From the NCBI GenBank assembly GCA_910578275.1, contig CAJTPR010000004.1:1-64000 (forward strand): a stretch of DNA of 64,000 nucleotides. The letters run 5' to 3'. The notes under the pieces were generated by a model. The model was not told the origin of the DNA. It saw only the letters and a list, made by a program, of their open reading frames with translations, and did no database searches. The DNA is from an uncultured Bacteroidales bacterium. Lineage in GTDB: Bacteria > Bacteroidota > Bacteroidia > Bacteroidales > P3. The stretch's first letter is position 1; each line of letters begins with the position of its first letter. Below are positions 25,956-35,664 of this stretch, in pieces. Made by a program: the position numbers and the translations under genes.

Positions 25956-26834
25956 TCAAAATATGGCCCGCAGTCTTTCCAAAAAGCGGAAAAACGTAGT
26001 GGCACGTTCTATTTTTGAGTACGTTCCCGTTGTTGCACCAAAACTTAAATTAAATCTTTTAATCGATTCTATGTCTGAACCTTCAAAGTCAAATACAAGT
26101 TTCCTGCTTGCCGCAAGCCTGATACCCTCCCATTGCAAGAGGCTGCCTGCTCCGGTGTCATGGCTCGTCTTGTGAAAACCGTGTGTAAGGCTGTAGCAGG
26201 TCGTATCGTCGTGCACGAAAAGCCCGCAGGCCATCACCGTACCGGACGCATCGACGAGCGTGATTAACCGGCCGGCGTCATGTCGCATGACGGCTTCGTA
26301 CAATCGTCTTACCGTCCGGGGCGGATACGGCGACCTTTTTCCCTGTCGCCGGAAAGTCTCGGCCTGTAACCGGATAAGCTGTTCGATGTCATCGTCCTGC
26401 CTGACACTCAAAAGGCGTTCGGCCTTGCGGATTTGACGCTGACGGGCGGGCTTGAACGCGGCAAAGACCCGTTCCAGGTCGGAAAGGTCTTCGATGCGTT
26501 GGCTGTGCCGCTCCTTGACGCGCAAGCCACGCCTTTCCGCCGCCAGGATCTCCCCTGCGTCCAACTTGAATCCTACGTTCAAGTGGAGCTGCCATGAATC
26601 CGGAATACGCTCCAACAGATTCATGAAGTCTTCCCGCTCAGGCAAATACGGTCCTGCATGCTGTGTGAGCGAAGGCATGGCATATACGTGGAAAACGCCC
26701 AGCCGGCGTATTTTCGCCATCGGCCAGAAAGAACCTTTTCCGGTTTCGAGCAGGCGAAAGGATTCTTCGGGGCAGACAGCTTTCCACCACCATTCCTGCA
26801 GGAAAAGGCTATTCGTTTTTTTCCATTCAGGCAT
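25956..26834 (-). CDS. FemAB/GNAT-like acyl- or aminoacyltransferase
   Basis: A 292-residue protein resembling the GNAT-fold FemAB-type (BioF2-like) transferases: KPARQRQIRKAERL before the second domain, then ETFRRQGK and the closing DFEGSDIESIKRFNLSFGA, which is characteristic of this group in surface-polysaccharide loci. It probably transfers an acyl or amino-acid group to a sugar or lipid-linked precursor; the donor is unknown. Its start overlaps the end of the GT4 gene by 8 bases. Confidence 0.75.
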   Translation of the reverse strand: MPEWKKTNSLFLQEWWWKAVCPEESFRLLETGKGSFWPMAKIRRLGVFHVYAMPSLTQHAGPYLPEREDFMNLLERIPDSWQLHLNVGFKLDAGEILAAERRGLRVKERHSQRIEDLSDLERVFAAFKPARQRQIRKAERLLSVRQDDDIEQLIRLQAETFRRQGKRSPYPPRTVRRLYEAVMRHDAGRLITLVDASGTVMACGLFVHDDTTCYSLTHGFHKTSHDTGAGSLLQWEGIRLAASRKLVFDFEGSDIESIKRFNLSFGATTGTYSKIERATTFFRFLERLRAIF

Positions 26835-28065
26835 CTTTCAGTACGTTTTTGAATAATCGGAGAAACTGTTCCGCCTGGCGTTCGCGCGAGAACAACCGGG
26901 GAATATCCGGATGGACTTCCTGTCGTACAAGCCCTTCCCGCTTCCATTCGTCGTATTTTTCCACGATAAAACGCTCTATGTCGTCCACGCTTCCGGCAGC
27001 CGCCCCGCAATCGTACTTGCGCAGGATCTGTTCCAGGTAGCTACGGTCGCCAGGAACCAGGAGCAATGGCTTTCCCATCGCCAAGGATTCGAACAACTTG
27101 GTGGTCATGACGCCCTTGGGGCCGTTTTCGTCCGAGATGTTGGCCAATTGGAGCAAGACGGAGGCGCGATTGAGCAAATCCGGCACATGATCGGCGGGAA
27201 TGAAGCCCGAACATTCGATAATGTCTTCCAGGCCGTGTTCCTTGGCCGATGACAGGATGTGCCGCCGTGATTCTTCGTCCACATACCAACACAGCCGGAA
27301 ATCGTCCTTGTCCACCCTGCCCGATTTGAGCAACTCGGCCGTCGCACGGAAAAGCCATTCGGGATCGCGGTTGCGCAGACTGATCAGCCTGCCGGTGAAA
27401 ACGATGCGGAAATACGGATCGGGTTTCGGTTCAGGAAAAAACAATTCGGGGTCGTAACCGTTGTAGATCAAGTGCGTGTTCGGGTTGAACCGTTTGAGGA
27501 ATTCCACATGCCAAGGCGAGACACTCGTCACGGCCGCCGCTTTTGCGAGCACCCTGTTCCTCTCCTTGAGCATCCGGCGGGTGTACCAAGCGTCCACTAT
27601 GCGGGAAAAAGGCAAATGATGGGAAAGGTACGACTTGTCGGGATATTGTTCCACTATGTCGCGCAGGTCGGCCACCAGCGGCACGTCGAAATGCCTGGCC
27701 AAGGCCAGGCCCGCTCCGAGCGGAAATGTCCGGCAACTGCTGCATAGCACCAAATCGTATCCGGAAAAGGACGTATCTTTCCGTATTTCCTTGACCAGAC
27801 GCCTTTCCTTATAACGGAAGAACACGTCGCGGAGCATCAGGAGCCCCCACTCCGTTTTCGGCTTGGGCATCCGTAAGGAACGGTAGAAACGAATCCGCTT
27901 GACGTTCCGGGCATGACCTTCAAGGAAAGCGAAACGCCGGTCGTCGGCGTAATGTTCGCATACGATATCGGATTGGCAGCCCATACGGGAAAGGTATTTG
28001 CACAAATACCCCATGCGCGGGGCGAATTCAGGCGGGAAGGCATCGCAGACAATAAGGATCTTCAT
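26827..28065 (-). CDS. Family 4 glycosyltransferase
   Basis: A 412-residue GT-B glycosyltransferase. The N-terminal Rossmann half starts with ILIVCDAFPPE, and the C-terminal half has FTGRLISLRNRDPEWL and the nucleotide-sugar motif ESLAMGKPLLLVPGD. The sugar and acceptor are not predictable. Four bases (ATGA) overlap the end of the deacetylase-like gene, so translation is coupled. Confidence 0.85.
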   Translation of the reverse strand: MKILIVCDAFPPEFAPRMGYLCKYLSRMGCQSDIVCEHYADDRRFAFLEGHARNVKRIRFYRSLRMPKPKTEWGLLMLRDVFFRYKERRLVKEIRKDTSFSGYDLVLCSSCRTFPLGAGLALARHFDVPLVADLRDIVEQYPDKSYLSHHLPFSRIVDAWYTRRMLKERNRVLAKAAAVTSVSPWHVEFLKRFNPNTHLIYNGYDPELFFPEPKPDPYFRIVFTGRLISLRNRDPEWLFRATAELLKSGRVDKDDFRLCWYVDEESRRHILSSAKEHGLEDIIECSGFIPADHVPDLLNRASVLLQLANISDENGPKGVMTTKLFESLAMGKPLLLVPGDRSYLEQILRKYDCGAAAGSVDDIERFIVEKYDEWKREGLVRQEVHPDIPRLFSRERQAEQFLRLFKNVLKDA

Positions 28066-29447
28066 GACAGGGAACTTATCGTACTTTTGCCCGAAATCGT
28101 ATCCGGAGCTTCCATTTTCGACAAATAATCAAGCAGGTAGATATAGAAAGAACGTGCCCAGGGGACGTCCGGCCCGGGATAGGCGTTGCCTGCCAGCGTG
28201 GTGTTGTGCCACAAGAGACAGACCTCGCCGCCGTAACGCCTGGCCTTTTCGAAAAGCCCTGCGCAGTATTCCTTGGCCGAATCTTCGTCAAGATACATGT
28301 AATCTTTTTGGTAGAGCGTATTGTCCATGACCGTGAGCGGATGAAGCACGAGATGGGACAAGGTCCCGCGCGCTGGATCCAGCCAGATCACGGGGCGGCA
28401 AGTCCCGAGCCTGAATCCCGCCACGTCGGCGTATCCCATCGTGAAATCGTCGGTAATGCCGATTTTCTCGAGCATCCGGAAACTTTCCGGCTCGCACGAA
28501 CGCAGGAAATGACTCCTGAACAGGAACACCTTGTTCTTGTTTTTGTCCAATTTGTGGCGTATGAACCATTCCAGCCGTTTTTTTTCAAAGGAGGATGCTC
28601 CGTTGCCGGCCGCCGAATAACTGCCATGCAGTCCCAACGTCGCCTTTTGCGCGTCAATCTGTCGCAGAAGACGTTTTATCCTTTTGGAAGTCAATTTGTA
28701 ATGCGGCTTGTCGCAAACGTCCGTGCCGCCGCTTTTTATGAAGTAGACCGTCTGGCGGGGATATGGCAGCGACTGGAGCCTTTCCTCTTCGGTCTCGAAC
28801 ATCCATGAATAGGTGTCGTAGGGGTCTTGGATCTTGCCCGTGTGCACCTTCAAGGCATACGAAAGCCCTTTTCCTCGGAGGGTCTCGCGCAAGACGGACC
28901 GCCATCCCTTGCAGAAAAACGGCCTGTCCAGGTCATGGGTCACCCAGAGCTTGGAAAGCCCGCGGGCCGGTTCGGGCACGGATTTGCCGCATTGTCTCAG
29001 CCATTGACGTATCAGCACCCCGTATTCGTCCACCAAAGGCCGTTCCAGCAGCCGGTGCTTGTAGGCGAAGGATTGCCTGCCGGGGTATCTTCCGTGCTTG
29101 TCGCGTGTTTTGCGGCGGCAGATTTCCTCGTAGCGCGAAAGGAAAAAGAAGGCCGAGGCAGGCAGGTCGGCATGTACCAGCACGGTCTGGCCGCGTTGTT
29201 CGACCACGGGATCCCCGTACAGGAACGGAACATTTCCGATTTGTGGCAGAGGACCTTGCGGGATGGAATCCTCGGTCCCGTATCGTTCCGATTCAAAGAA
29301 TCCCGAAGGAAGGAATACCAGGTCATAGTGCGGAAACTTTTCCTCGTCGGCCGTGTAGCCGATACGGAAGGTACGCAGGACGGCCTCGTCGTCCATGCCG
29401 CTCAAGAAACGCAGCAGATAAGCCAGGGCTTTTTCGTGCAATACCAT
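28062..29447 (-). CDS. Polysaccharide deacetylase-like protein with N-terminal accessory domain
   Basis: A 461-residue protein. Residues 1-150 form an accessory domain of the kind found before deacetylase-like domains in Bacteroidota. From about residue 160 it resembles the NodB/carbohydrate esterase 4 fold, with THDLD as the metal-site motif, GLHGSYSA and FRSHFLR as later motifs, and LHPLTVMD near the end. It may remove acetyl groups from a surface or lipid-linked sugar; activity is inferred. It starts four bases after the epimerase gene. Confidence 0.72.
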   Translation of the reverse strand: MVLHEKALAYLLRFLSGMDDEAVLRTFRIGYTADEEKFPHYDLVFLPSGFFESERYGTEDSIPQGPLPQIGNVPFLYGDPVVEQRGQTVLVHADLPASAFFFLSRYEEICRRKTRDKHGRYPGRQSFAYKHRLLERPLVDEYGVLIRQWLRQCGKSVPEPARGLSKLWVTHDLDRPFFCKGWRSVLRETLRGKGLSYALKVHTGKIQDPYDTYSWMFETEEERLQSLPYPRQTVYFIKSGGTDVCDKPHYKLTSKRIKRLLRQIDAQKATLGLHGSYSAAGNGASSFEKKRLEWFIRHKLDKNKNKVFLFRSHFLRSCEPESFRMLEKIGITDDFTMGYADVAGFRLGTCRPVIWLDPARGTLSHLVLHPLTVMDNTLYQKDYMYLDEDSAKEYCAGLFEKARRYGGEVCLLWHNTTLAGNAYPGPDVPWARSFYIYLLDYLSKMEAPDTISGKSTISSLS

Positions 29448-29450
29448 GAA

Positions 29451-30542
29451 TCAACTGTTTTTCAGGATGATTTCCGCCATCTCCTCGCCCGCGTGGCCAT
29501 TGCCGTACAAGCCCGGGGCAAAGGCGATCCGGTCTTGATTCCACAATTCCAGCGCGGTGGAGGTGATTTTTTCCGTATCGCTTCCGGCCAATATGTTGCA
29601 ATGGTGGTGGACCAGTTCGACCCATTCGGTTTCTTCGCGCAACGTAAGGCACATCTTTCCGAAGAAATAGGCTTCTTTCTGCAAGCCTCCGCTGTCGGTC
29701 ATCACGAAACGGCAATTCTGCAACAAAAAAACCATCTCCAGATAACCCACCGGATCGATGAAGCGAATCGGGGAACGGGAAATGTCATAGCCGTTCCCTG
29801 ACAGTCTTTTGCGTGTTCCGGGGTGGAGCGGCATGACTACCGGCATACGTGTCGCGGTTTGTTCCAAGGCTTTGAAAAGACGGTCCAGAATCGTATTGTC
29901 AGATATGTTTTCATTTCTATGTAACGTACACAATACGAATTTTTCAGGTATTGTTACCTTAGGTATAGGTTTCGATCTGTTCGCGTAGTAGCCGGCCGCG
30001 TCTTGCATGAGGTCTCCGCTACGGAAAATCCGGCTGGAAAGCCGGCCGTAGCCTTCCGCTTTGAGGTTTCTTACCGCCTGGTCGGTAGGACAGAAAAGCA
30101 GCCGCGACATACGGTCGGCCAGGACGCGGTTCAGTTCTTCCGGCATCCGGGCGTTGTGCGAGCGCAAGCCGGCTTCCACGTGGATCAACGGTATGTTGTC
30201 CTTGGCGGCGGCCAACGCCCCGGCCAACGTGGAGTCGGTGTCGCCATAGACAAGCACCCAGGATGGCCGCTCTTTTTCAAACACTTGCACCAAGTCCTGC
30301 ACGGTCCTCCCCAAGGCGCGTGCCGGACTTTCGGCGGCATCTTCCTTGCGCATGGCCAACCGGTAACGGGCACGGGGTATGTCCAGTTCGTCGAAAAACA
30401 CGTCCGACATGACCGCATCGTAATGTTGCCCGGTATGTATGATGACTTCCTCTATTTCAGGGTGTTTCGAAAACGCACGGCTCAAAACGGCCGCTTTGAC
30501 GAACTGGGGACGCGCACCCACCACGGTGGCAATCTTTATCAT
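29451..30542 (-). CDS. wecB: UDP-N-acetylglucosamine 2-epimerase (non-hydrolysing)
   Basis: About 363 residues from the ATG at 30542, where the family start MIKIATVVGARPQFVK lies; the open frame upstream reads through promoter DNA. Motifs include HTGQHYD, VYGDTDSTLAGALAA, HVEAGLRSHN and TDSGGLQKEA. It makes UDP-ManNAc for surface polysaccharide. The first gene of the minus-strand surface cluster; a TACATTTG promoter box lies 25 bases upstream. Confidence 0.93.
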   Translation of the reverse strand: MIKIATVVGARPQFVKAAVLSRAFSKHPEIEEVIIHTGQHYDAVMSDVFFDELDIPRARYRLAMRKEDAAESPARALGRTVQDLVQVFEKERPSWVLVYGDTDSTLAGALAAAKDNIPLIHVEAGLRSHNARMPEELNRVLADRMSRLLFCPTDQAVRNLKAEGYGRLSSRIFRSGDLMQDAAGYYANRSKPIPKVTIPEKFVLCTLHRNENISDNTILDRLFKALEQTATRMPVVMPLHPGTRKRLSGNGYDISRSPIRFIDPVGYLEMVFLLQNCRFVMTDSGGLQKEAYFFGKMCLTLREETEWVELVHHHCNILAGSDTEKITSTALELWNQDRIAFAPGLYGNGHAGEEMAEIILKNS

Positions 30543-30566
30543 GGGCTTGTATGGCTGTAAGAACAA

Positions 30567-30574
30567 CAAATGTA
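30567..30574 (-). promoter_or_regulatory. -7 element of the wecB cluster
   Basis: TACATTTG on the minus strand is an exact TAnnTTTG box about 25 bases before the wecB start. I see no TTG at the proper distance upstream, so the promoter call is provisional. Confidence 0.35.
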
Positions 30575-30644
30575 TGAAAAAAAACACGTATTTTTACCAC
30601 TTCGGACAAAGCCTGGCCGGGCTTGTCTCAAATACTTGTGAACC

Positions 30645-31841
30645 ATGTATATAAAAGAAGTCATTTCAGGCCGGGAGAAAAGAGCCTGGCATAAGTTCCA
30701 ACGGGATTTCTACCGTGACGATCCCGATTTTTCCGCGCCTTTCGAAAAAACGATAGAAGCCATATTCACGCCCGGCAAGAACGAATTCCTCGAGAACGGG
30801 GCGGCTACCCGTTTCCTGCTCTACGACGACGGGGGGCGCATCATCGGCCGCACGGCGGCTTTCATCAACGCGAAGAAGGCCTATAACTTCCGGCAGCCTA
30901 CGGGCGGCATGGGATTTTTCGAATGCGTGAACGACCAGAAGGCCGCCGACATGCTTTTCGACGCCTGCAAGGACTGGCTGGCCCGGCGAGGCATGGAAGC
31001 CATGGATGGTCCGATCAACTTCGGTGAAAACGACAACTACTGGGGGCTGCTCGTGGAGGGCTTCACCGCTTCGGGTTGGGGCATGAACTACAATCCGCCC
31101 TACTACAAGGCTTTGTTCGAGAATTACGGGTTCAAGTTCTATTTTGAACAAGTGAGCAACATGCTCGACTACCGCAAGTCCTTTCCCGAACGCTTCTGGA
31201 AAGTGGCCGATTGGGTCCGTTCCAAGCCCGAATACAGTTGCCGGCATCTGGAACTCAAGCACGTGGAAAAGTATATGCGCGACATGAAAGAGGTGTACGA
31301 TGACGCTTGGCGCTACCATGAGAATTTCGTGCCGCTGAGGGAGGAAACCATGCGGAAGGAACTCCGGGAGGCAAAAGGCCTTATCGAGGAGGACCTGATA
31401 TGGTTCGCCTATTGCAACGACGAGCCGATAGCCTTCCTGATCATGTTTCCCGACGCCTCACCCATCTTCCGCAAGTTCGACGGGAAACTGAATCTTGTCA
31501 ACAAGTTGCGCTTTCTTTGGATGAAACGCCGGCACAAGATGAACCAGACGCGCATCACGATCATGGGCGTAAAGCCGCAGTATCAACGTTCGGGCATAGA
31601 ATCATTGCTTTTCTGGCATTTGAAGAAGCGGATGGACCTTCGCCCCTGGTACACCGGAATGCAACTTTCGTGGGTGGGCGACTTCAACCCCAAGATGCGG
31701 GCGTTGCACGAAAGCGTGGGCGCCACCTTCCATCAGCGGCACTACACCTACCGTATGCTTTTCAACGGGGAGCAGGAGGCGGAACGATCGTCGATCATCG
31801 CCAAGGATACACGGGAAAAGTATCTGAACGAAGAAAAATAA
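30645..31841 (+). CDS. GNAT-fold N-acetyltransferase (long form)
   Basis: A 398-residue soluble protein. The C-terminal 170 residues contain a degenerate GNAT domain (TRITIMGVKPQYQRSGIESLLFW carries the acetyl-CoA loop RSGIES). The N-terminal part has conserved tryptophans and FGENDNYWGLLVEG, seen in long uncharacterised GNAT relatives of Bacteroidota. The substrate is unknown. It is transcribed away from wecB and 29 bases before the S9 peptidase gene. Confidence 0.75.
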   Translation: MYIKEVISGREKRAWHKFQRDFYRDDPDFSAPFEKTIEAIFTPGKNEFLENGAATRFLLYDDGGRIIGRTAAFINAKKAYNFRQPTGGMGFFECVNDQKAADMLFDACKDWLARRGMEAMDGPINFGENDNYWGLLVEGFTASGWGMNYNPPYYKALFENYGFKFYFEQVSNMLDYRKSFPERFWKVADWVRSKPEYSCRHLELKHVEKYMRDMKEVYDDAWRYHENFVPLREETMRKELREAKGLIEEDLIWFAYCNDEPIAFLIMFPDASPIFRKFDGKLNLVNKLRFLWMKRRHKMNQTRITIMGVKPQYQRSGIESLLFWHLKKRMDLRPWYTGMQLSWVGDFNPKMRALHESVGATFHQRHYTYRMLFNGEQEAERSSIIAKDTREKYLNEEK

Positions 31842-31870
31842 AATCATCATAATCAATAAACAAAACAAAG

Positions 31871-34201
31871 ATGACCATGAGATTTCCCTTATCGAGAACG
31901 TATGTGGCCGCCGCGCTGTTCGGCCTGGCCTTGCTGGCGGGAAGCTGCGGGACGAAAAACGGACAAGTCGTAATAGAGAAACAAGAGGTCGAAGTGAAAG
32001 ACGGGTTGCTCACCCCCGAGATACTTTGGGCGATGGGACGACTCGGGGAAGTGGCGGTAAGCCCGGACGGCGGCCACATAGCCTATTCCGTCCGTTATTA
32101 CAGCGTGGCCGAGAACAAGGGCAATACCGACTTGTATGCCTGCGACATCGACGGAAAGAACGTACGCCGGCTTACCCGTACCGCCTTTTCCGAAGGCAAC
32201 CTGCATTGGCTCAATGCCCATACGCTTTCCTACATGGCTCCTTCGGAAGACGGGGCGCAGGTGTTCGGCATCGACTTGAAGAACGTATTTGATAAGGAAG
32301 TGGAAGACGGAACGATTTCAGATGATTATATCCGATTGAAACCGATCCGGATCACCTCCATACCCGGAGGTATCGAAGGATTCAAGTTCAATCCCGGCCA
32401 GACCCGGATCGCTTTCATACGCCAAGTCCAGGTAGAGCCTTCGGTGAGGGATCGTTACCCCGACCTGGACAAGTCGAGTGGCATGGTCTTCAACGATCTC
32501 AACTATCGCCATTGGGACGAATGGGTAACGAGCGTACCCCATATCTTCATGGCCGAACTGAGCGGAATCGACCTGAATACGGAATTAGGCAGGGCCATGA
32601 CTTCCGATCCCGTCGACTTGCTCGAGGACGAACCCTACGAGGCGCCCGTAAAACCTTTCGGCGGCATCGAACAATTCGATTGGAGCAGCGACGGGCAGTT
32701 CATCGCCTATACGTCCCGCAAGCTCACCGGCAAGGCCTACGCCCTTTCCACCAACACCGACATCTATCTTTACAGCCTGGCCACGGGCAAGACCGCGAAC
32801 GTGACCGAAGGGAACATGGGCTACGACCTTAACCCCGTTTTCAGCCCCGACGGGAACTACCTCGCCTGGGAAAGCATGGAACGGGACGGATACGAGTCGG
32901 ACAAGAGCCGCTTGATGCTGCTCGACATGCATACGGCCAGGAAAACGGACGTCACGGCGAACTTCGACCAGAATGCCAACGGATTGCAATGGAGCAACGA
33001 CGGTAAACACGTCTATTTCATCAGCAACTGGCACGCCCTTTCGCAAATCTATCGGTATGACGTGAAAGCCAAGGTCATCGAATGCCTGACGGGCGGCGTG
33101 CACGACTACAACGGCGTTTATCCCGTTAACGAGGAGCTTCTTGTCGGCACTCGTGCCTCGATGTCCGCTCCCGAGGAAATGTATTCCGTGGATTTGTCGG
33201 CAAACGACGAGAACGGGATTCATCCCCAGACGCAGATAAGCTTCATCAATCAGGACATCATGGCCCGGTTGAAGACGGGCAAGGTGGAAGAACGCTGGGT
33301 GAAGACCACCGACGGCAAGAAACTGCTTGCCTGGGTGATTTACCCGCCTCGGTTCGATCCTTCCAGGAAATATCCTGCCCTGCTCTACTGCCAAGGCGGC
33401 CCCCAAAGCACGGTAAGCCAATTCTGGAGTTATCGTTGGAACATGCAGATCATGGCGGCCAACGACTATATCGTCATCGCGCCCAACCGCCGCGGCTTGC
33501 CCGGTTTCGGCATGGAATGGCTGGAACAGATCAGCGGCGACTACGGCGGACAGAACATGAAAGACTATCTCTCGGCCATCGACGACCTTTGCAAGGAAGA
33601 ATACGTGGACAAGGACCGCCTGGGTTGCGTGGGTGCCAGTTACGGCGCGTTTTCGGTATATTGGCTGGCCGGCCACCACGAAAAACGTTTCAAGGGTTTC
33701 ATCGCCCATGACGGCATGTTCAATCTTGAGCAGCAATACGCCGAGACCGAAGAACTCTGGTTCACCAACTGGGATCTGGGCGGCGCGTTCTGGGAAAAGG
33801 ACAACAAGGTGGCTCGACGCAGTTATGCCAATTCGCCCCACCGCTTCGTCGACAAGTGGGATGCGCCTATCTTCGTCATCCACGGGGAACTGGATTATCG
33901 CATATTGGCTTCCCAAGGCATGGCCGCCTTCAATTCCGCCGTCTTGCGCGGCATCCCTGCCGAACTGCTGATTTTCCCCGACGAGAACCATTGGGTACTG
34001 AAACCCCAGAACGGTATCCTTTGGCAACGCCGCTTTTTCCGATTCCTGGACAAATATGTCAAAGGCCTTTCCGATGCCGAACTGGAAGCCGGACATTACG
34101 GAGAGCGTCCTTTCAGCATAAAGGACCCGTTTGCCTCCGAGACGCGGCTTCAAACGGCTTCGGCCAAGGAACAGAACACGGAAAAGCAGGTGGCTCAATA
34201 A
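31871..34201 (+). CDS. S9-family serine peptidase lipoprotein (dipeptidyl/acylaminoacyl peptidase type)
   Basis: A 776-residue lipoprotein: signal ending LLAGSC gives the lipidated cysteine. Residues 50-480 form a seven-bladed beta-propeller with repeated WSxDGxxxxY segments, and the C-terminal 290 residues are the alpha/beta-hydrolase catalytic domain. The catalytic triad is readable as Ser590 in GASYGAF, Asp675 in HGELDYR and His707 in ENHW. Such enzymes trim oligopeptides in the periplasm or on the surface, fitting a peptide-fermenting lifestyle. A second ATG at 31877 is also possible. Confidence 0.93.
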   Translation: MTMRFPLSRTYVAAALFGLALLAGSCGTKNGQVVIEKQEVEVKDGLLTPEILWAMGRLGEVAVSPDGGHIAYSVRYYSVAENKGNTDLYACDIDGKNVRRLTRTAFSEGNLHWLNAHTLSYMAPSEDGAQVFGIDLKNVFDKEVEDGTISDDYIRLKPIRITSIPGGIEGFKFNPGQTRIAFIRQVQVEPSVRDRYPDLDKSSGMVFNDLNYRHWDEWVTSVPHIFMAELSGIDLNTELGRAMTSDPVDLLEDEPYEAPVKPFGGIEQFDWSSDGQFIAYTSRKLTGKAYALSTNTDIYLYSLATGKTANVTEGNMGYDLNPVFSPDGNYLAWESMERDGYESDKSRLMLLDMHTARKTDVTANFDQNANGLQWSNDGKHVYFISNWHALSQIYRYDVKAKVIECLTGGVHDYNGVYPVNEELLVGTRASMSAPEEMYSVDLSANDENGIHPQTQISFINQDIMARLKTGKVEERWVKTTDGKKLLAWVIYPPRFDPSRKYPALLYCQGGPQSTVSQFWSYRWNMQIMAANDYIVIAPNRRGLPGFGMEWLEQISGDYGGQNMKDYLSAIDDLCKEEYVDKDRLGCVGASYGAFSVYWLAGHHEKRFKGFIAHDGMFNLEQQYAETEELWFTNWDLGGAFWEKDNKVARRSYANSPHRFVDKWDAPIFVIHGELDYRILASQGMAAFNSAVLRGIPAELLIFPDENHWVLKPQNGILWQRRFFRFLDKYVKGLSDAELEAGHYGERPFSIKDPFASETRLQTASAKEQNTEKQVAQ

Positions 34202-34210
34202 AGGCACTCC

Positions 34211-35092
34211 ATGAGACGATTTTTTGCATACAGGGGACGTCTCCGCAAGCTCCGGCTTACGGGGACTATTCTCTTGCTCGTGACGGGAACGGCGTCCTTG
34301 TTCGCCCAACCTGACGAAACCTACAACTACAGTCCCGGCCGGCCGGGATTCACCTGCGGAAGCACGCCGTTGATCCGGCATACGATTTCGGCCGAAGCAA
34401 GCCTTTCCTTGGCGGGGGTATGGGATATGCCTTTCAATGAATCCGCGTGGTTGAAGAACCGTTACACCTTTCGCTATAGCCCTCTGGACAGGTTGGAATT
34501 GGGCGTAGGGGTCGGTTTGGAATCGCACTTTGATAACGACGAGCCGGCATTCACTACCCTTTCGCCCCTTTCAGTCATGGCAAGAATCAATATTCTGCGA
34601 AAGACAGGGGGCAAGCCGGGTCTGGCGCTGGTAGGCGAACTGGGTCTGCCCGTAGGCGTCGGCCTGCCTGGATCGCCGGTGACGCCCGGAGTGGTTCCCA
34701 CGGCGACGATCGTGTTGGATCACAATCATAAACGTTGGGGATTCTATTATAACATAGGTGCTGAATGGAACACGTACGAGCAGGAAATCCGTCTGATTTA
34801 TTCGTTCATGTTCTCTTGCAATCCCGATGCCAAAGGACGCTGGAACATATATGGAGAAGTGGTCTCAGGTAATCTCTATCTCTGGGATTTAAATAAGTAC
34901 GATGTATTCTCCAGCAGGCATTTTAATTGGACAGGATTCGACCTTCGCTTCGGAGCGGATTATTTTATCACCAAGAACCTCAAGATAGACTTTTCCATTG
35001 CCGCCCTTATGTGGTCTATGGAACTGCAAGGTGAGATAGGCATCGCCTACGGCATCCCTCTGCGGAAAGCCCAAAGACCCTCTGACAAATGA
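34211..35092 (+). CDS. Outer-membrane beta-barrel protein (transporter-like)
   Basis: A 293-residue exported protein. The signal peptide runs to about residue 32 (LFAQ). The mature part has regularly spaced amphipathic strands with aromatic girdles, including LELGVGVGLES and GFYYNIGAEWNTY, and resembles the MetA-pathway phenol-degradation/transporter-type barrels. There is no catalytic motif. It lies 9 bases after the peptidase gene and overlaps the chromate transporter start by 4 bases, so they may be one transcript. The function is unknown. Confidence 0.72.
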   Translation: MRRFFAYRGRLRKLRLTGTILLLVTGTASLFAQPDETYNYSPGRPGFTCGSTPLIRHTISAEASLSLAGVWDMPFNESAWLKNRYTFRYSPLDRLELGVGVGLESHFDNDEPAFTTLSPLSVMARINILRKTGGKPGLALVGELGLPVGVGLPGSPVTPGVVPTATIVLDHNHKRWGFYYNIGAEWNTYEQEIRLIYSFMFSCNPDAKGRWNIYGEVVSGNLYLWDLNKYDVFSSRHFNWTGFDLRFGADYFITKNLKIDFSIAALMWSMELQGEIGIAYGIPLRKAQRPSDK

Positions 35093-35664
35093 ATTCCCGC
35101 CCTTCCTCTTCTTCCCGGCCCACCTTGTGGCTGCTGTTTTCCACCTTCTTCAAGATCGGGCTTTTCACGATAGGCGGAGGTTATGCCATGTTGGCCTTGG
35201 TGCGGAAAATCATCGTGAACGACCGCAGGTGGATAGATGAGGACGAGTTCGTGGAAACGGTGGCCGTGATGCAGAGCCTGCCCGGCATATTCGCCGTCAA
35301 CACGGCCTTGAGCGTGGGCAACCGCGTCAAGGGCAAGGGCGGAAGCATGGTAGCGGCCTTGGGGGCGATGCTTCCGTCGATCGTCATCGTGCTGGCGCTT
35401 ACCATATTCGCCCGTTCGGCCAAGGACAATCCGGTCGTGGAGCGTTGTTTCAAGGGAATACGTCCCTGCGTGGTGGCGCTCATACTCTCACCCGCCTTGC
35501 AAATGATACGGAAAGCCGGCATCACGTGGCGTAACGCCTACCTGCCCGTGATCGCCACGGTATTGGTATGCGCCGTCGGCATTTCGCCGGTATGGGTCAT
35601 CCTGGCCGCCGGCGTGCTGGGTGCCGCACATGGTCTTTACATGAAAAAGAAGGCTGCCCTATGA
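35089..35664 (+). CDS. Chromate transporter, first half-size subunit
   Basis: A 191-residue CHR-family half protein with about six membrane segments. The family motif FKIGLFTIGGGYAM is at the start, and SLPGIFAVNTAL further on. Half-size CHR proteins usually act in pairs with opposite topology, and the second half follows with a 4-base ATGA overlap. Natural substrates may include anions other than chromate. Confidence 0.92.
   Translation: MNSRPSSSSRPTLWLLFSTFFKIGLFTIGGGYAMLALVRKIIVNDRRWIDEDEFVETVAVMQSLPGIFAVNTALSVGNRVKGKGGSMVAALGAMLPSIVIVLALTIFARSAKDNPVVERCFKGIRPCVVALILSPALQMIRKAGITWRNAYLPVIATVLVCAVGISPVWVILAAGVLGAAHGLYMKKKAAL

Noticed and set aside
32585..34528. 647-residue minus-strand open frame over the S9 peptidase gene
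   Set aside because: The plus-strand gene has a full catalytic triad and lipobox; the antisense frame is a high-GC artefact.
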